DNA of 7,124 bases from Oscillospiraceae bacterium (GCA_902795765.1 CADBMQ010000054.1:1-7124), one strand, 5' to 3'. Shown: positions 1-5,236, counted from the first letter of the stretch. The notes: generated by a model not told the origin, from the letters alone. A program made the numbers and translations.

Positions 1-89
1 GTATCTGCTTGTGAAAAGTTTACTGCACCGAACAAAAGAGCCAATGACATACAAATGCTGAGTAGTTTGATTATTGTTTTATTTTTCAT
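1..89 (-). CDS. Secreted protein, N-terminal fragment (signal peptide only)
   Basis: Reading the minus strand from the ATG at 89-87 gives 29 complete codons open to the window edge, so only the N-terminus is present. It has a basic start (MKNKTIIK), a hydrophobic core around residues 9-23 and a polar end (NFSQAD) with a possible signal peptidase I site after the Ala of SQA at residue 28. The Cys at residue 13 is not in a good lipobox, so a lipoprotein is less likely. A GGAGGC ribosome binding site (complement of 94-99) lies 4 bases before the ATG and a consensus promoter lies further upstream. The mature protein is off the window, so no function can be given. Confidence 0.75.
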   Translation of the reverse strand, partial: MKNKTIIKLLSICMSLALLFGAVNFSQAD

Positions 90-131
90 AACAGCCTCCA
101 TTTTTTACATTTAAATATTTTTATATATAAT

Positions 132-160
132 ATTATATCACTTGGATTTTATATTGTCAA
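132..160 (-). promoter_or_regulatory. SigA-type promoter of the leftward secreted-protein gene
   Basis: On the minus strand there is TTGACA (160-155), a 17-bp spacer and TATAAT (137-132), a perfect match to the vegetative consensus; a TG one base before the -10 (TGATATAAT) makes it an extended -10 as well. The start point would fall near 125, giving a leader of about 35 nt with the GGAGGC site. This is the strongest promoter by sequence in the window and implies high basal expression unless repressed. Confidence 0.85.
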
Positions 161-165
161 TCACT

Positions 166-186
166 TTGTATATTGTATATTATACA
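166..186. repeat. Tandem and inverted TTGTATA motif between divergent promoters (possible operator)
   Basis: TTGTATA occurs twice head to tail (166-172 and 173-179). The second copy begins a perfect 13-bp palindrome TGTATATTATACA (174-186). The cluster lies between the -35 boxes of the two divergent promoters (155-160 on minus, 193-198 on plus), where a regulator could act on both. The region is very AT-rich, so such a match can arise by chance; no regulator can be assigned. Confidence 0.3.
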
Positions 187-192
187 TTTTTC

Positions 193-221
193 TTGATTAT
201 TTCACAATAAACTGATATAAT
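193..221 (+). promoter_or_regulatory. SigA-type promoter of the aquaporin gene
   Basis: TTGATT (193-198), a 17-bp spacer and a perfect TATAAT (216-221) point to the aquaporin gene. The predicted start near 228 gives a leader of about 39 nt containing the GGAGGA site (255-260), 6 bases before the ATG at 267. No riboswitch-sized leader is present. Confidence 0.75.
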
Positions 222-266
222 TGATTTGGATATATTATCCTAATTTTTATTTTTGGAGGAATAAAC

Positions 267-971
267 ATGACAACAATTAAAAAAATGATCGCAGAATTCA
301 TCGGAACACTAACACTCGTAACACTCGGTTGCGGTACTGCTATGTTAGTCGGCTGTGACGCCACTAAGGGTAGTGGTTATCTCTTGACTGCTCTTGCTTT
401 CGGTCTTACAATCGTTGGTATGGCTTACTGTGTTGGTAATATTTCAGGTTGCCACATCAACCCTGCTGTTTCGCTCGGTGTTTTAATCAGCGGTGGTATG
501 AGCATTAAAGATTTCATCTGCTACGTTATTTCACAATGCCTTGGTGCTTTCGCAGGTGCCGGTCTTTTGGCAGCTATTTTCAATCTTGGCGGTGTGAAAG
601 ATATGACCGGTGGATTTGGTTCGAACGGCCTTGCAGGTGTTAACGGTAGTGCAGTTGCAGGTTTGATAGTTGAAGTTGTTCTTACATTCTTCTTCGTTCT
701 TACCATTCTCGGTGTTACATCGAAAAAAGCAAATCACGGTTCATTCGGTGGTGTTGTTATCGGTTTCACTCTCGTGCTTGTTCACATTCTCGGCATCGGT
801 CTTACCGGTACTTCTGTGAACCCTGCAAGAAGCTTTGGTCCGGCTCTCGTTGCTGCTATCAATGGTAATGCCGCTCCTATGTCTAGTCTTTGGGTGTTCA
901 TCGTTGCTCCGTTCGTTGGTGCAATCTTGGCGGCTTTGGTTTACAAGTTCCTTGAAAAGAACAAAGACTAA
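267..971 (+). CDS. aqpZ: Aquaporin, AqpZ type (MIP family)
   Basis: A 234-residue integral membrane channel of the major intrinsic protein family, close to the usual AqpZ length of about 230. Six hydrophobic segments are visible. The two hemipore signatures are present: NPA at residues 65-67 (HINPAVSLG) and NPA at 185-187 (SVNPARSFGPAL). By comparison with E. coli AqpZ, the aromatic/arginine filter (Phe43, His174, Thr183, Arg189 there) reads Tyr54, His173, Thr182, Arg188 here. The conserved His and Thr favour a water pore over a glycerol facilitator, which has Gly or Ala at the His position; Tyr in place of Phe is a modest departure. Cys55 and Cys62 sit near the first hemipore. The gene has its own promoter, a strong GGAGGA site and an immediate terminator, so it is probably monocistronic. 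Family is certain; the AqpZ assignment and water selectivity are inferred. Confidence 0.93.
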   Translation: MTTIKKMIAEFIGTLTLVTLGCGTAMLVGCDATKGSGYLLTALAFGLTIVGMAYCVGNISGCHINPAVSLGVLISGGMSIKDFICYVISQCLGAFAGAGLLAAIFNLGGVKDMTGGFGSNGLAGVNGSAVAGLIVEVVLTFFFVLTILGVTSKKANHGSFGGVVIGFTLVLVHILGIGLTGTSVNPARSFGPALVAAINGNAAPMSSLWVFIVAPFVGAILAALVYKFLEKNKD

Positions 972-985
972 TTTTTAGTTTATTA

Positions 986-1026
986 AAAAACAGGTATTCT
1001 CGTTTGAGAATACCTGTTTTTCTTTT
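986..1026 (+). terminator. Rho-independent terminator after the aquaporin gene
   Basis: An 11-bp perfect stem CAGGTATTCTC (991-1001) and its complement (1006-1016) enclose a GTTT loop and are followed by TTTTTCTTTT. Five further A-T pairs (986-990 with 1017-1021) can extend the stem. It begins 15 bases after the stop codon and separates the aquaporin gene from the regulator downstream. Confidence 0.92.
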
Positions 1027-1043
1027 ACTCTACTTTTCGTGGA

Positions 1044-1072
1044 TAGACTTTTTTAGCGATTGATGATAGAAT
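1044..1072 (+). promoter_or_regulatory. Probable SigA-type promoter of the HTH-SOR fusion gene
   Basis: TAGACT (1044-1049), a 17-bp spacer and TAGAAT (1067-1072), with an extended TGA just before the -10. The start point would be near 1079, immediately before the AGGAGAGA site (1081-1088), so the leader would be only about 15 nt. The matches are 4/6 and 5/6 to consensus. Confidence 0.55.
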
Positions 1073-1078
1073 AATCGC
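1056..1078. promoter_or_regulatory. Inverted repeat GCGATT-N11-AATCGC over the -10 box (candidate operator)
   Basis: GCGATT (1056-1061) and AATCGC (1073-1078) form a perfect 6-bp inverted repeat with an 11-bp spacer. The whole element covers the -10 hexamer of the promoter in front of the HTH-SOR gene. A dimeric XRE-type regulator bound here would block its own transcription, so autorepression is the natural reading. It could also be a weak hairpin at the start of the transcript, although most of it would lie upstream of +1. Confidence 0.45.
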
Positions 1079-1093
1079 AAAGGAGAGATTGAT

Positions 1094-1690
1094 ATGAACA
1101 AATATATTACCGGTGCTTTCATTAAGAAACTTCGAGAGAAAAGAAACTTGACACAAGAACAGTTGGCATCTATGATTTTTGTGAGCGAAAAGACTGTTTC
1201 AAAATGGGAAACGGGCAACGGATATCCTGATATTACACTACTAGAGCCGATTGCGAATGCTCTTGATGTTTCGGTTATCGAGTTGATGTCGGGTAATGAT
1301 ATTACAAATGCGAACCGCTCGTTTAATATGAAAAATGTTCAGTTTTATGTTTGTCCGATTTGTGGAAACATCATTTTCGGTACGGGCAAATCTGTTATTT
1401 GTTGTTGTGGAATTACGCTTTTGCCACTTACAGCAGAAGAATGTGACGACGCACATTTTATGAAAATTGAGCGTGTTGAAGACGAGTTCTTTATTTCGTC
1501 CAACCACGAAATGACTAAATCGCATTTCATCTCGTTTATTGCTGTTGTTCGTGACAACTCTTGCGAGATTATTAAAATGTATCCCGAAGGCAACTGTGAA
1601 ACACGGCTTAAAATAAGTCGAATTAACGATTTATATTTTTACTGCAATCATCACGGCTTATTTAAATTAAACATAAAAAAAGCACTCTGA
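1094..1690 (+). CDS. XRE-type HTH regulator fused to a desulforedoxin/superoxide-reductase domain
   Basis: A 198-residue protein with three modules. Residues about 6-66 are a classical XRE/Cro helix-turn-helix (KKLREKRNLTQEQLA, then SEKTVSKWETG, then the LDVSVIELMSG end). Residues about 82-111 look like a desulforedoxin knuckle, Cys87-x2-Cys90 and a Cys103-Cys104-Cys105 triplet where the family has a Cys pair. Residues about 117-195 resemble the desulfoferrodoxin catalytic domain: His121, His138 and His144 (HEMTKSHFI, like HPMTxEHYI) and Cys184-x2-His187 (YCNHHGLF, like YCNLHGLW). These match the His4Cys iron ligands of superoxide reductase in order and in spacing. The Glu-Lys before the first ligand His in Desulfovibrio enzymes is Asp119-Ala120 here, so the usual catalytic Lys is missing. 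HTH-Dx-SOR fusions are known as a SOR class, with function not settled as far as I know. I infer a cytosolic iron- or superoxide-responsive regulator. The AGGAGA site lies 5-7 bases before the ATG. Confidence 0.85.
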   Translation: MNKYITGAFIKKLREKRNLTQEQLASMIFVSEKTVSKWETGNGYPDITLLEPIANALDVSVIELMSGNDITNANRSFNMKNVQFYVCPICGNIIFGTGKSVICCCGITLLPLTAEECDDAHFMKIERVEDEFFISSNHEMTKSHFISFIAVVRDNSCEIIKMYPEGNCETRLKISRINDLYFYCNHHGLFKLNIKKAL

Positions 1691-1704
1691 CGAGTGCTTT
1701 TTCT
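1675..1704. terminator. Shared two-way terminator with the stop codon in its loop
   Basis: AGCACTC (1681-1687) pairs with GAGTGCT (1692-1698) around a TGAC loop, flanked by seven As on the left (1675-1681) and a T-rich run on the right (1698-1702, then CTTTT). It therefore works in both directions, ending the HTH-SOR gene and the convergent zinc-ribbon gene. The last codons and the TGA stop (1688-1690) of the HTH-SOR gene form the 5' arm and the loop. Confidence 0.88.
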
Positions 1705-1705
1705 T

Positions 1706-2431
1706 TTATTGGAAATAGTACCAACTGCCATTGTATTTTACTGCGATACTTGTCGAACTGTCTACCTGCTCGGCAGTTGAACTTGTGGCAGTCATTTTGA
1801 GAGTGATATATTTCATATCAGTCACAAGTTTTGCATCTTCTGCCGACAACTGCGATTTATATTGTGTTTGCATTTTTTCGTCAACGTCCATTATGTCAAG
1901 GACTTGGAATTTGAGTTTATATCCTTCGCCAAACTGTTGTTTCAAATTGGATTCAATTTCCGATTTAAACGCTGCTTCATCTTTGAAGTTTTGCTCCATT
2001 TGTGATTTTGCTTTATCTCTGTTTGGAGGCAAAATTGATTCGTAATAGCCTGAAAGATTGCCCGAATAATACGAATCGAACATCGCTTTTACAGGCTTTG
2101 ACGGAATTACCATAAAGATATAAATATATGCTCCTGCGGCGATAATAACTGCTGCGAGGACTGCAAAAAATGCGTACAGACCTTTGTGGCTCTTTTTCCC
2201 AGTTGTTTTAACATTCTTGCTCAAAAACGGATTTTCTTCGATAGGCTCTTCTGCTTCATCATCTGTTTTATCGTTTTCTTTGATTTCTGCGTAAGACGGC
2301 AACTCTACTTTCTTTTCAGCAGTTTCTGTTGTTTCGGCTTCTGTTACTTCTTCGAGTTCGATTGAACCGCAAAATGGACAAGAAGTGTTTTCATCTTCCA
2401 CCATTTGGTTGCACATAAGACACTTTTTCAT
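1706..2431 (-). CDS. Zinc-ribbon, single-pass membrane protein of unknown function
   Basis: A 241-residue protein with a layout common in Firmicutes. Residues 4-21 hold a zinc ribbon (Cys4-x2-Cys7 and Cys18-x2-Cys21). Residues about 25-70 are an acidic, Glu/Thr-rich, low-complexity linker. A basic stretch (TGKKSHKG) comes before one membrane helix at about 85-109, and the remaining 130 residues form a soluble domain predicted outside the cell. The outer part (PVKAMFDSYYSGNLSGYYESILPP, roughly residues 113-136) and the closing strand ending NGSWYYFQ resemble small NTF2-like or DUF4878/DUF5105-type extracellular domains, but I cannot assign one with confidence. Topology inferred: ribbon inside, domain outside. 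AAGGAG (2443-2438) is 6 bases from the ATG and a good promoter lies upstream. Role unknown; envelope sensing or cell-wall stress response are possibilities by analogy with TcaA-like zinc-ribbon proteins only. Confidence 0.8.
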   Translation of the reverse strand: MKKCLMCNQMVEDENTSCPFCGSIELEEVTEAETTETAEKKVELPSYAEIKENDKTDDEAEEPIEENPFLSKNVKTTGKKSHKGLYAFFAVLAAVIIAAGAYIYIFMVIPSKPVKAMFDSYYSGNLSGYYESILPPNRDKAKSQMEQNFKDEAAFKSEIESNLKQQFGEGYKLKFQVLDIMDVDEKMQTQYKSQLSAEDAKLVTDMKYITLKMTATSSTAEQVDSSTSIAVKYNGSWYYFQ

Positions 2432-2461
2432 AGTATGCTCCTTAAAAATATATTTGTGTTA

Positions 2462-2490
2462 ATTCTACAACATAAACCCTCCTTTGTCAA
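2462..2490 (-). promoter_or_regulatory. SigA-type promoter of the zinc-ribbon membrane protein gene
   Basis: On the minus strand TTGACA (2490-2485) is followed by a 17-bp spacer and TAGAAT (2467-2462). The start near 2455 gives a leader of about 24 nt including AAGGAG. The promoter occupies most of the short gap to the divergent spmA gene, so regulators or polymerase on either side may interfere. Confidence 0.8.
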
Positions 2491-2498
2491 CATACATT
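2470..2498 (+). promoter_or_regulatory. Candidate sporulation (SigE-like) promoter of spmA-spmB
   Basis: CATACATT (2491-2498) is an exact fit to the SigE -10 consensus CATACAnT as known from Bacillus subtilis. Fourteen bases upstream ACATAAA (2470-2476) holds the central ATA of the SigE -35 but otherwise matches poorly. No convincing SigA promoter is seen in this direction. The start point would fall near 2505, at the first base of the GAAGGAG site, so the leader would be very short. The call rests on one good hexamer-plus and on the known SigE control of spmAB in B. subtilis. Confidence 0.35.
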
Positions 2499-2518
2499 TC
2501 CATTGAAGGAGTGAGTTG

Positions 2519-3112
2519 ATGATATCTTACGTTTGGGGTGGTATGATGTTGTTGTCGCTTATTTGTGCCGCTATCACAGGTCGTATGCCCGAACTTTCCA
2601 ATGCAGTGTTTTCTGGTGGAGAAAGTGCGATTTCGCTTTGCATTTCCCTACTTGCAACCATTCCACTTTGGAGTGGATTGATGAATATTGCAGAAAGTTC
2701 GGGAATTGTTCGCTTGATTTCACGTATGTTGCGACCGTTATTTAGATTGATTTTTCGTATTTCACCCGACTCGAAAGCGGCAGGGGCTATTTGTATGAAT
2801 GTTTCGGCAAATATGCTTGGACTTGCTAATGCCGCTACTCCGTTTGGAATTAAAGCAATGGGGCTTTTGCAAGACGAAAATCCGTCTGATGACACTGCGT
2901 CCGACGATATGATTACTTTCGTTTTGATAAACACCGCTTCCGTACAGATTATTCCGACAACTGTTGCTCAAATTCGTGCGAAATACGGCAGTGCATCGCC
3001 TATGGATATTATTTGTTGCATTTGGATAACGAGCATTTGCACACTTATTATCGCACTTATTGCAAACGTGATTTTAAGACAATTTTCGGGTGGCCGGAAA
3101 TGTCATATATAA
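2519..3112 (+). CDS. spmA: Spore maturation protein A
   Basis: A 197-residue multi-pass membrane protein, almost the length of B. subtilis SpmA (about 196). Family marks are the GGESAISLCISLLATIPLW segment (residues 33-51), the MLRPLFRLIF segment (70-79) and the NVSANMLGLANAATPFGIKAM stretch (94-114), all typical of the nucleoside-recognition/Gate-domain family. In B. subtilis SpmA and SpmB are needed for full dehydration of the spore core; the transported or gated substrate is unknown to me. I chose the ATG at 2519 rather than the in-frame TTG at 2516 because GAAGGAG (2505-2511) sits 7 bases from the ATG but only 4 from the TTG. It overlaps spmB by 13 bp. Homologues also occur in non-sporulating bacteria, so the gene alone does not prove sporulation. 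Confidence 0.93.
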   Translation: MISYVWGGMMLLSLICAAITGRMPELSNAVFSGGESAISLCISLLATIPLWSGLMNIAESSGIVRLISRMLRPLFRLIFRISPDSKAAGAICMNVSANMLGLANAATPFGIKAMGLLQDENPSDDTASDDMITFVLINTASVQIIPTTVAQIRAKYGSASPMDIICCIWITSICTLIIALIANVILRQFSGGRKCHI

Positions 3113-3621
3113 CCGCTTGGTTTGCTCCGCTCGTTATCTGTGTTATTGTCGTTACAGGTATGATTCGCACCGACAATGTATTTTCCCACTTCACAAGCGG
3201 TGCGACTATGGGACTTAAAACTGTTTACTCTATTGCACCGAGTTTAGTCGGACTGATTGTTGCGGTGCAGATGCTGAAAAGTTCGGGTGCAGTCGATATT
3301 TTGACTTATGCACTCACTCCGATTGCGGATATTCTGCACATTCCAAAAGATGTTATGCCTCTTGTTCTGCTCCGTCCTGTTAGCGGTTCGGGTGCACTCG
3401 CTATGCTCGACCGACTTGTTGCGACTGCGGGTGCTGACTCGATTTCGGGTAGAGTTGCGAGTGTTTTATGTGCATCGAGTGAGACTACATTTTACACTAC
3501 CACGCTTTATTTTTCGTCTGTGAGAATAAAACGAATTCGGCATACTCTTATTGCCGCACTTATTGCCGATTTTTCCTGTACGATTATTTCGGCAATTACT
3601 GTTAATCTCTTTTTCGGTTGA
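3100..3621 (+). CDS. spmB: Spore maturation protein B
   Basis: A 173-residue membrane protein, matching the roughly 178 residues of B. subtilis SpmB. It carries the second Gate-type domain of the pair, with family marks LRPVSGSGALAML (91-103) and SSETTFYTTTLYF (126-138) followed by the basic IKRIRH (143-148). The start at 3100 (MSYITAWFAP) lines up with family N-termini; an open frame runs further up to 3013 but that part is spmA read in another frame. No clear Shine-Dalgarno site is seen inside spmA, only CCGG just ahead of the ATG, so translation is probably coupled to spmA, whose stop codon is at 3110-3112. SpmA and SpmB are thought to act together in the membrane of the developing spore. 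Confidence 0.93.
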   Translation: MSYITAWFAPLVICVIVVTGMIRTDNVFSHFTSGATMGLKTVYSIAPSLVGLIVAVQMLKSSGAVDILTYALTPIADILHIPKDVMPLVLLRPVSGSGALAMLDRLVATAGADSISGRVASVLCASSETTFYTTTLYFSSVRIKRIRHTLIAALIADFSCTIISAITVNLFFG

Positions 3622-3634
3622 ACAAAATCCGCTC

Positions 3635-3663
3635 TTGTATTGGCTTTGTTTGTCTGCTATAAT
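3635..3663 (+). promoter_or_regulatory. Extended -10 promoter placed right at the hemW start
   Basis: A perfect TATAAT (3658-3663) preceded by TGC (extended -10) has a weak TTGTAT -35 (3635-3640) at 17 bp. Transcription should begin at about 3670-3671, which is 0-4 bases before the first possible codons of hemW (GTG 3671, ATG 3674). The mRNA would thus be leaderless or nearly so. Confidence 0.65.
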
Positions 3664-3673
3664 ATAAGCGGTG

Positions 3674-4738
3674 ATGATTTTGCTCGGTTTATATGTTCAT
3701 ATTCCGTTTTGCCGCAGAAAGTGCGGTTATTGTGATTTTTACTCGATAAACTACGATAAGGACACTGCTAAAACTTATGTTGATGCGGTGAAATCTCGTT
3801 TGAGCAAAATTGATAAAACATTTGACACGGTATATTTCGGTGGTGGCACTCCGTCAATTATCGGTAGCGGTGTTGCAGATATTTTGTCTACCGTTCGTTT
3901 TAGCGAGAACGCAGAAATTACTGCCGAATGTAACCCCGACAGTGCTACGGACGAATTTTTGTCTACTGCCGCAGAGAGTGGTGTGAATAGATTGTCTATT
4001 GGTTTGCAGTCGGCTAACGATAGCGAACTTAAACTGCTTACTCGACCGCACACTTCGGCTAGTGTGAAATCTGCGGTTGAACGAGCGAGAATGCACAACA
4101 TAAACAACATCTCGCTTGATGTTATGCTCGGATTTAAAGGGCAGACAAAACAAAGTCTTGAACGCACGATTGATTTTTGTGCAGAACTTGAAGTTAATCA
4201 CATTTCGGCATATATGCTCAAAGTCGAGGAGCGAACTCCGTTTGCAAAAATTGACGATATTTCGCTTGATGGCGATGAGATTGCGTCGCTTTATGACAGT
4301 TGTTGTGAGCGATTGAGTTATCACGGTTATGGGCAATATGAGATTTCCAACTTTGCGAAAAGTGGTTTTGAATGTCGACACAACTTGATTTACTGGAATT
4401 GCGATGATTACATTGGTTTAGGCCCTGCGGCACACTCGCTATATGACGGAAAACGCTATTACTATGAGCGTAATCTTAATGATTTTATTGGTGGTTGTCA
4501 GCCGATTTATGACGATGATTTCGGTGGTCGGGACGAGTATATTATGTTGCGACTGCGACTTAATGACGGCTTGAATTTCAGCGAATTCGAAAAACGTGGT
4601 TTTAGTTTTGAAAGCGGATTTTTGGATAGGTGCAAGACTCTTGAAAAAGCAGGTTTGCTACTTATTAAAGACGACAGAATTTCGCTTACTCACAAAGGAT
4701 TTTTGGTGCAGAACAGTGTTTTGACCTATCTGCTTTAA
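3674..4738 (+). CDS. hemW: HemW-type radical SAM protein (heme chaperone family)
   Basis: A 354-residue cytosolic radical SAM protein, slightly shorter than typical HemW (about 370-380). The N-terminus reads LGLYVHIPFC and carries the cluster motif Cys13-x3-Cys17-x2-Cys20 followed by Asp-Phe22. Having Phe there, where coproporphyrinogen dehydrogenase HemN has a fourth Cys, marks HemW. Other marks are GGGTPS (56-61), ECNPD (85-89), YEISNFA (222-228), RHNLIYW (235-241) and GLGPAAHS (248-255). HemW binds heme and a [4Fe-4S] cluster and is thought to deliver heme; older annotations call it oxygen-independent coproporphyrinogen oxidase. No Shine-Dalgarno site precedes it, and an in-frame TAA at 3665-3667 forces the start to be GTG 3671 or ATG 3674. 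It follows spmB after about 50 bp without a terminator. Confidence 0.93.
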   Translation: MILLGLYVHIPFCRRKCGYCDFYSINYDKDTAKTYVDAVKSRLSKIDKTFDTVYFGGGTPSIIGSGVADILSTVRFSENAEITAECNPDSATDEFLSTAAESGVNRLSIGLQSANDSELKLLTRPHTSASVKSAVERARMHNINNISLDVMLGFKGQTKQSLERTIDFCAELEVNHISAYMLKVEERTPFAKIDDISLDGDEIASLYDSCCERLSYHGYGQYEISNFAKSGFECRHNLIYWNCDDYIGLGPAAHSLYDGKRYYYERNLNDFIGGCQPIYDDDFGGRDEYIMLRLRLNDGLNFSEFEKRGFSFESGFLDRCKTLEKAGLLLIKDDRISLTHKGFLVQNSVLTYLL

Positions 4739-4756
4739 TTGAAAGGTTTGGTTAAT

Positions 4757-5230
4757 ATGAGAATTGGTATTGGTTATGACGTTCACAAGTTGGTTGAAGA
4801 TAGAAAGTTGATTTTGGGTGGTGTCGAAATTCCTTATGAAAAAGGATTGCTCGGTCACTCGGACGCAGACGTTCTCGCTCACGCAATTACCGATGCTTTG
4901 CTCGGTGCTGCGGCTCTCGGTGACATCGGTTTGCATTTTCCCGACACGGACGAGCGTTACAAGGGTGCAGACAGTCTTGTGTTGATGAGCGAGGCAGTCA
5001 AATTGCTTAATGAAAACGGATATTCGGTTGGAAATATTGACTCGATTATCGTTGCTCAACAACCGAAAATGCGTCCGTTTATTGATAGGATGAGAGAGAA
5101 CATTGCGAAGGCTTGTGGAGTTGACATAAGCAGAGTTTCAGTCAAGGCGACAACCGAAGAATGGCTCGGTTTCACAGGTGAAGGACTTGGTATTTCTGCA
5201 AAGGCAGTTGCGACAATCGAAGAAAAATAG
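4757..5230 (+). CDS. ispF: 2-C-methyl-D-erythritol 2,4-cyclodiphosphate synthase
   Basis: A 157-residue enzyme of the non-mevalonate (MEP) isoprenoid pathway, which turns CDP-methylerythritol 2-phosphate into the cyclic diphosphate with release of CMP. It works as a homotrimer with a divalent metal. The metal ligands are Asp8, His10 (GIGYDVH) and His42 in the block [19 protein letters not shown] (33-51), followed by [10 protein letters not shown], and the C-terminal signature [13 protein letters not shown] is present. Length is as expected. The start at ATG 4757 gives the family's usual [10 protein letters not shown]; an in-frame TTG at 4739 would add six residues with no matching ribosome site. 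GAAAGG (4741-4746) is 10 bases from the ATG. It follows hemW after 18 bp and is last in the transcript. Confidence 0.96.
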   Translation: MRIGIGYDVHKLVEDRKLILGGVEIPYEKGLLGHSDADVLAHAITDALLGAAALGDIGLHFPDTDERYKGADSLVLMSEAVKLLNENGYSVGNIDSIIVAQQPKMRPFIDRMRENIAKACGVDISRVSVKATTEEWLGFTGEGLGISAKAVATIEEK

Positions 5231-5236
5231 AAATTT

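Noticed and set aside
228..266. Riboswitch or attenuator in front of the aquaporin gene
   Set aside because: The predicted leader is about 39 nt, AT-rich and without stable stems.
2516..2518. TTG start for spmA
   Set aside because: Only 4 bases from the GAAGGAG site, while the adjacent ATG has ideal spacing.
2527..2934. Minus-strand open frame of 135 codons inside spmA
   Set aside because: Shadow of the spmA frame; the protein has no family character.
3013..3099. Upstream in-frame extension of spmB giving 202 residues
   Set aside because: The added 29 residues are spmA read in another frame, lack membrane-protein character and exceed the SpmB family length; ATG 3100 matches family N-termini.
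3854..4381. Minus-strand open frame of 175 codons inside hemW
   Set aside because: Antisense shadow of a well-supported gene; no ribosome site, promoter or recognisable protein features.
4739..4756. TTG start for ispF directly after the hemW stop
   Set aside because: It would add six residues not seen in the family, and the ribosome site GAAAGG lies inside that stretch, placed for ATG 4757.
4658..5062. Minus-strand open frame of 134 codons over the hemW/ispF junction
   Set aside because: Antisense to two certain genes, with low-complexity composition and no expression signals.
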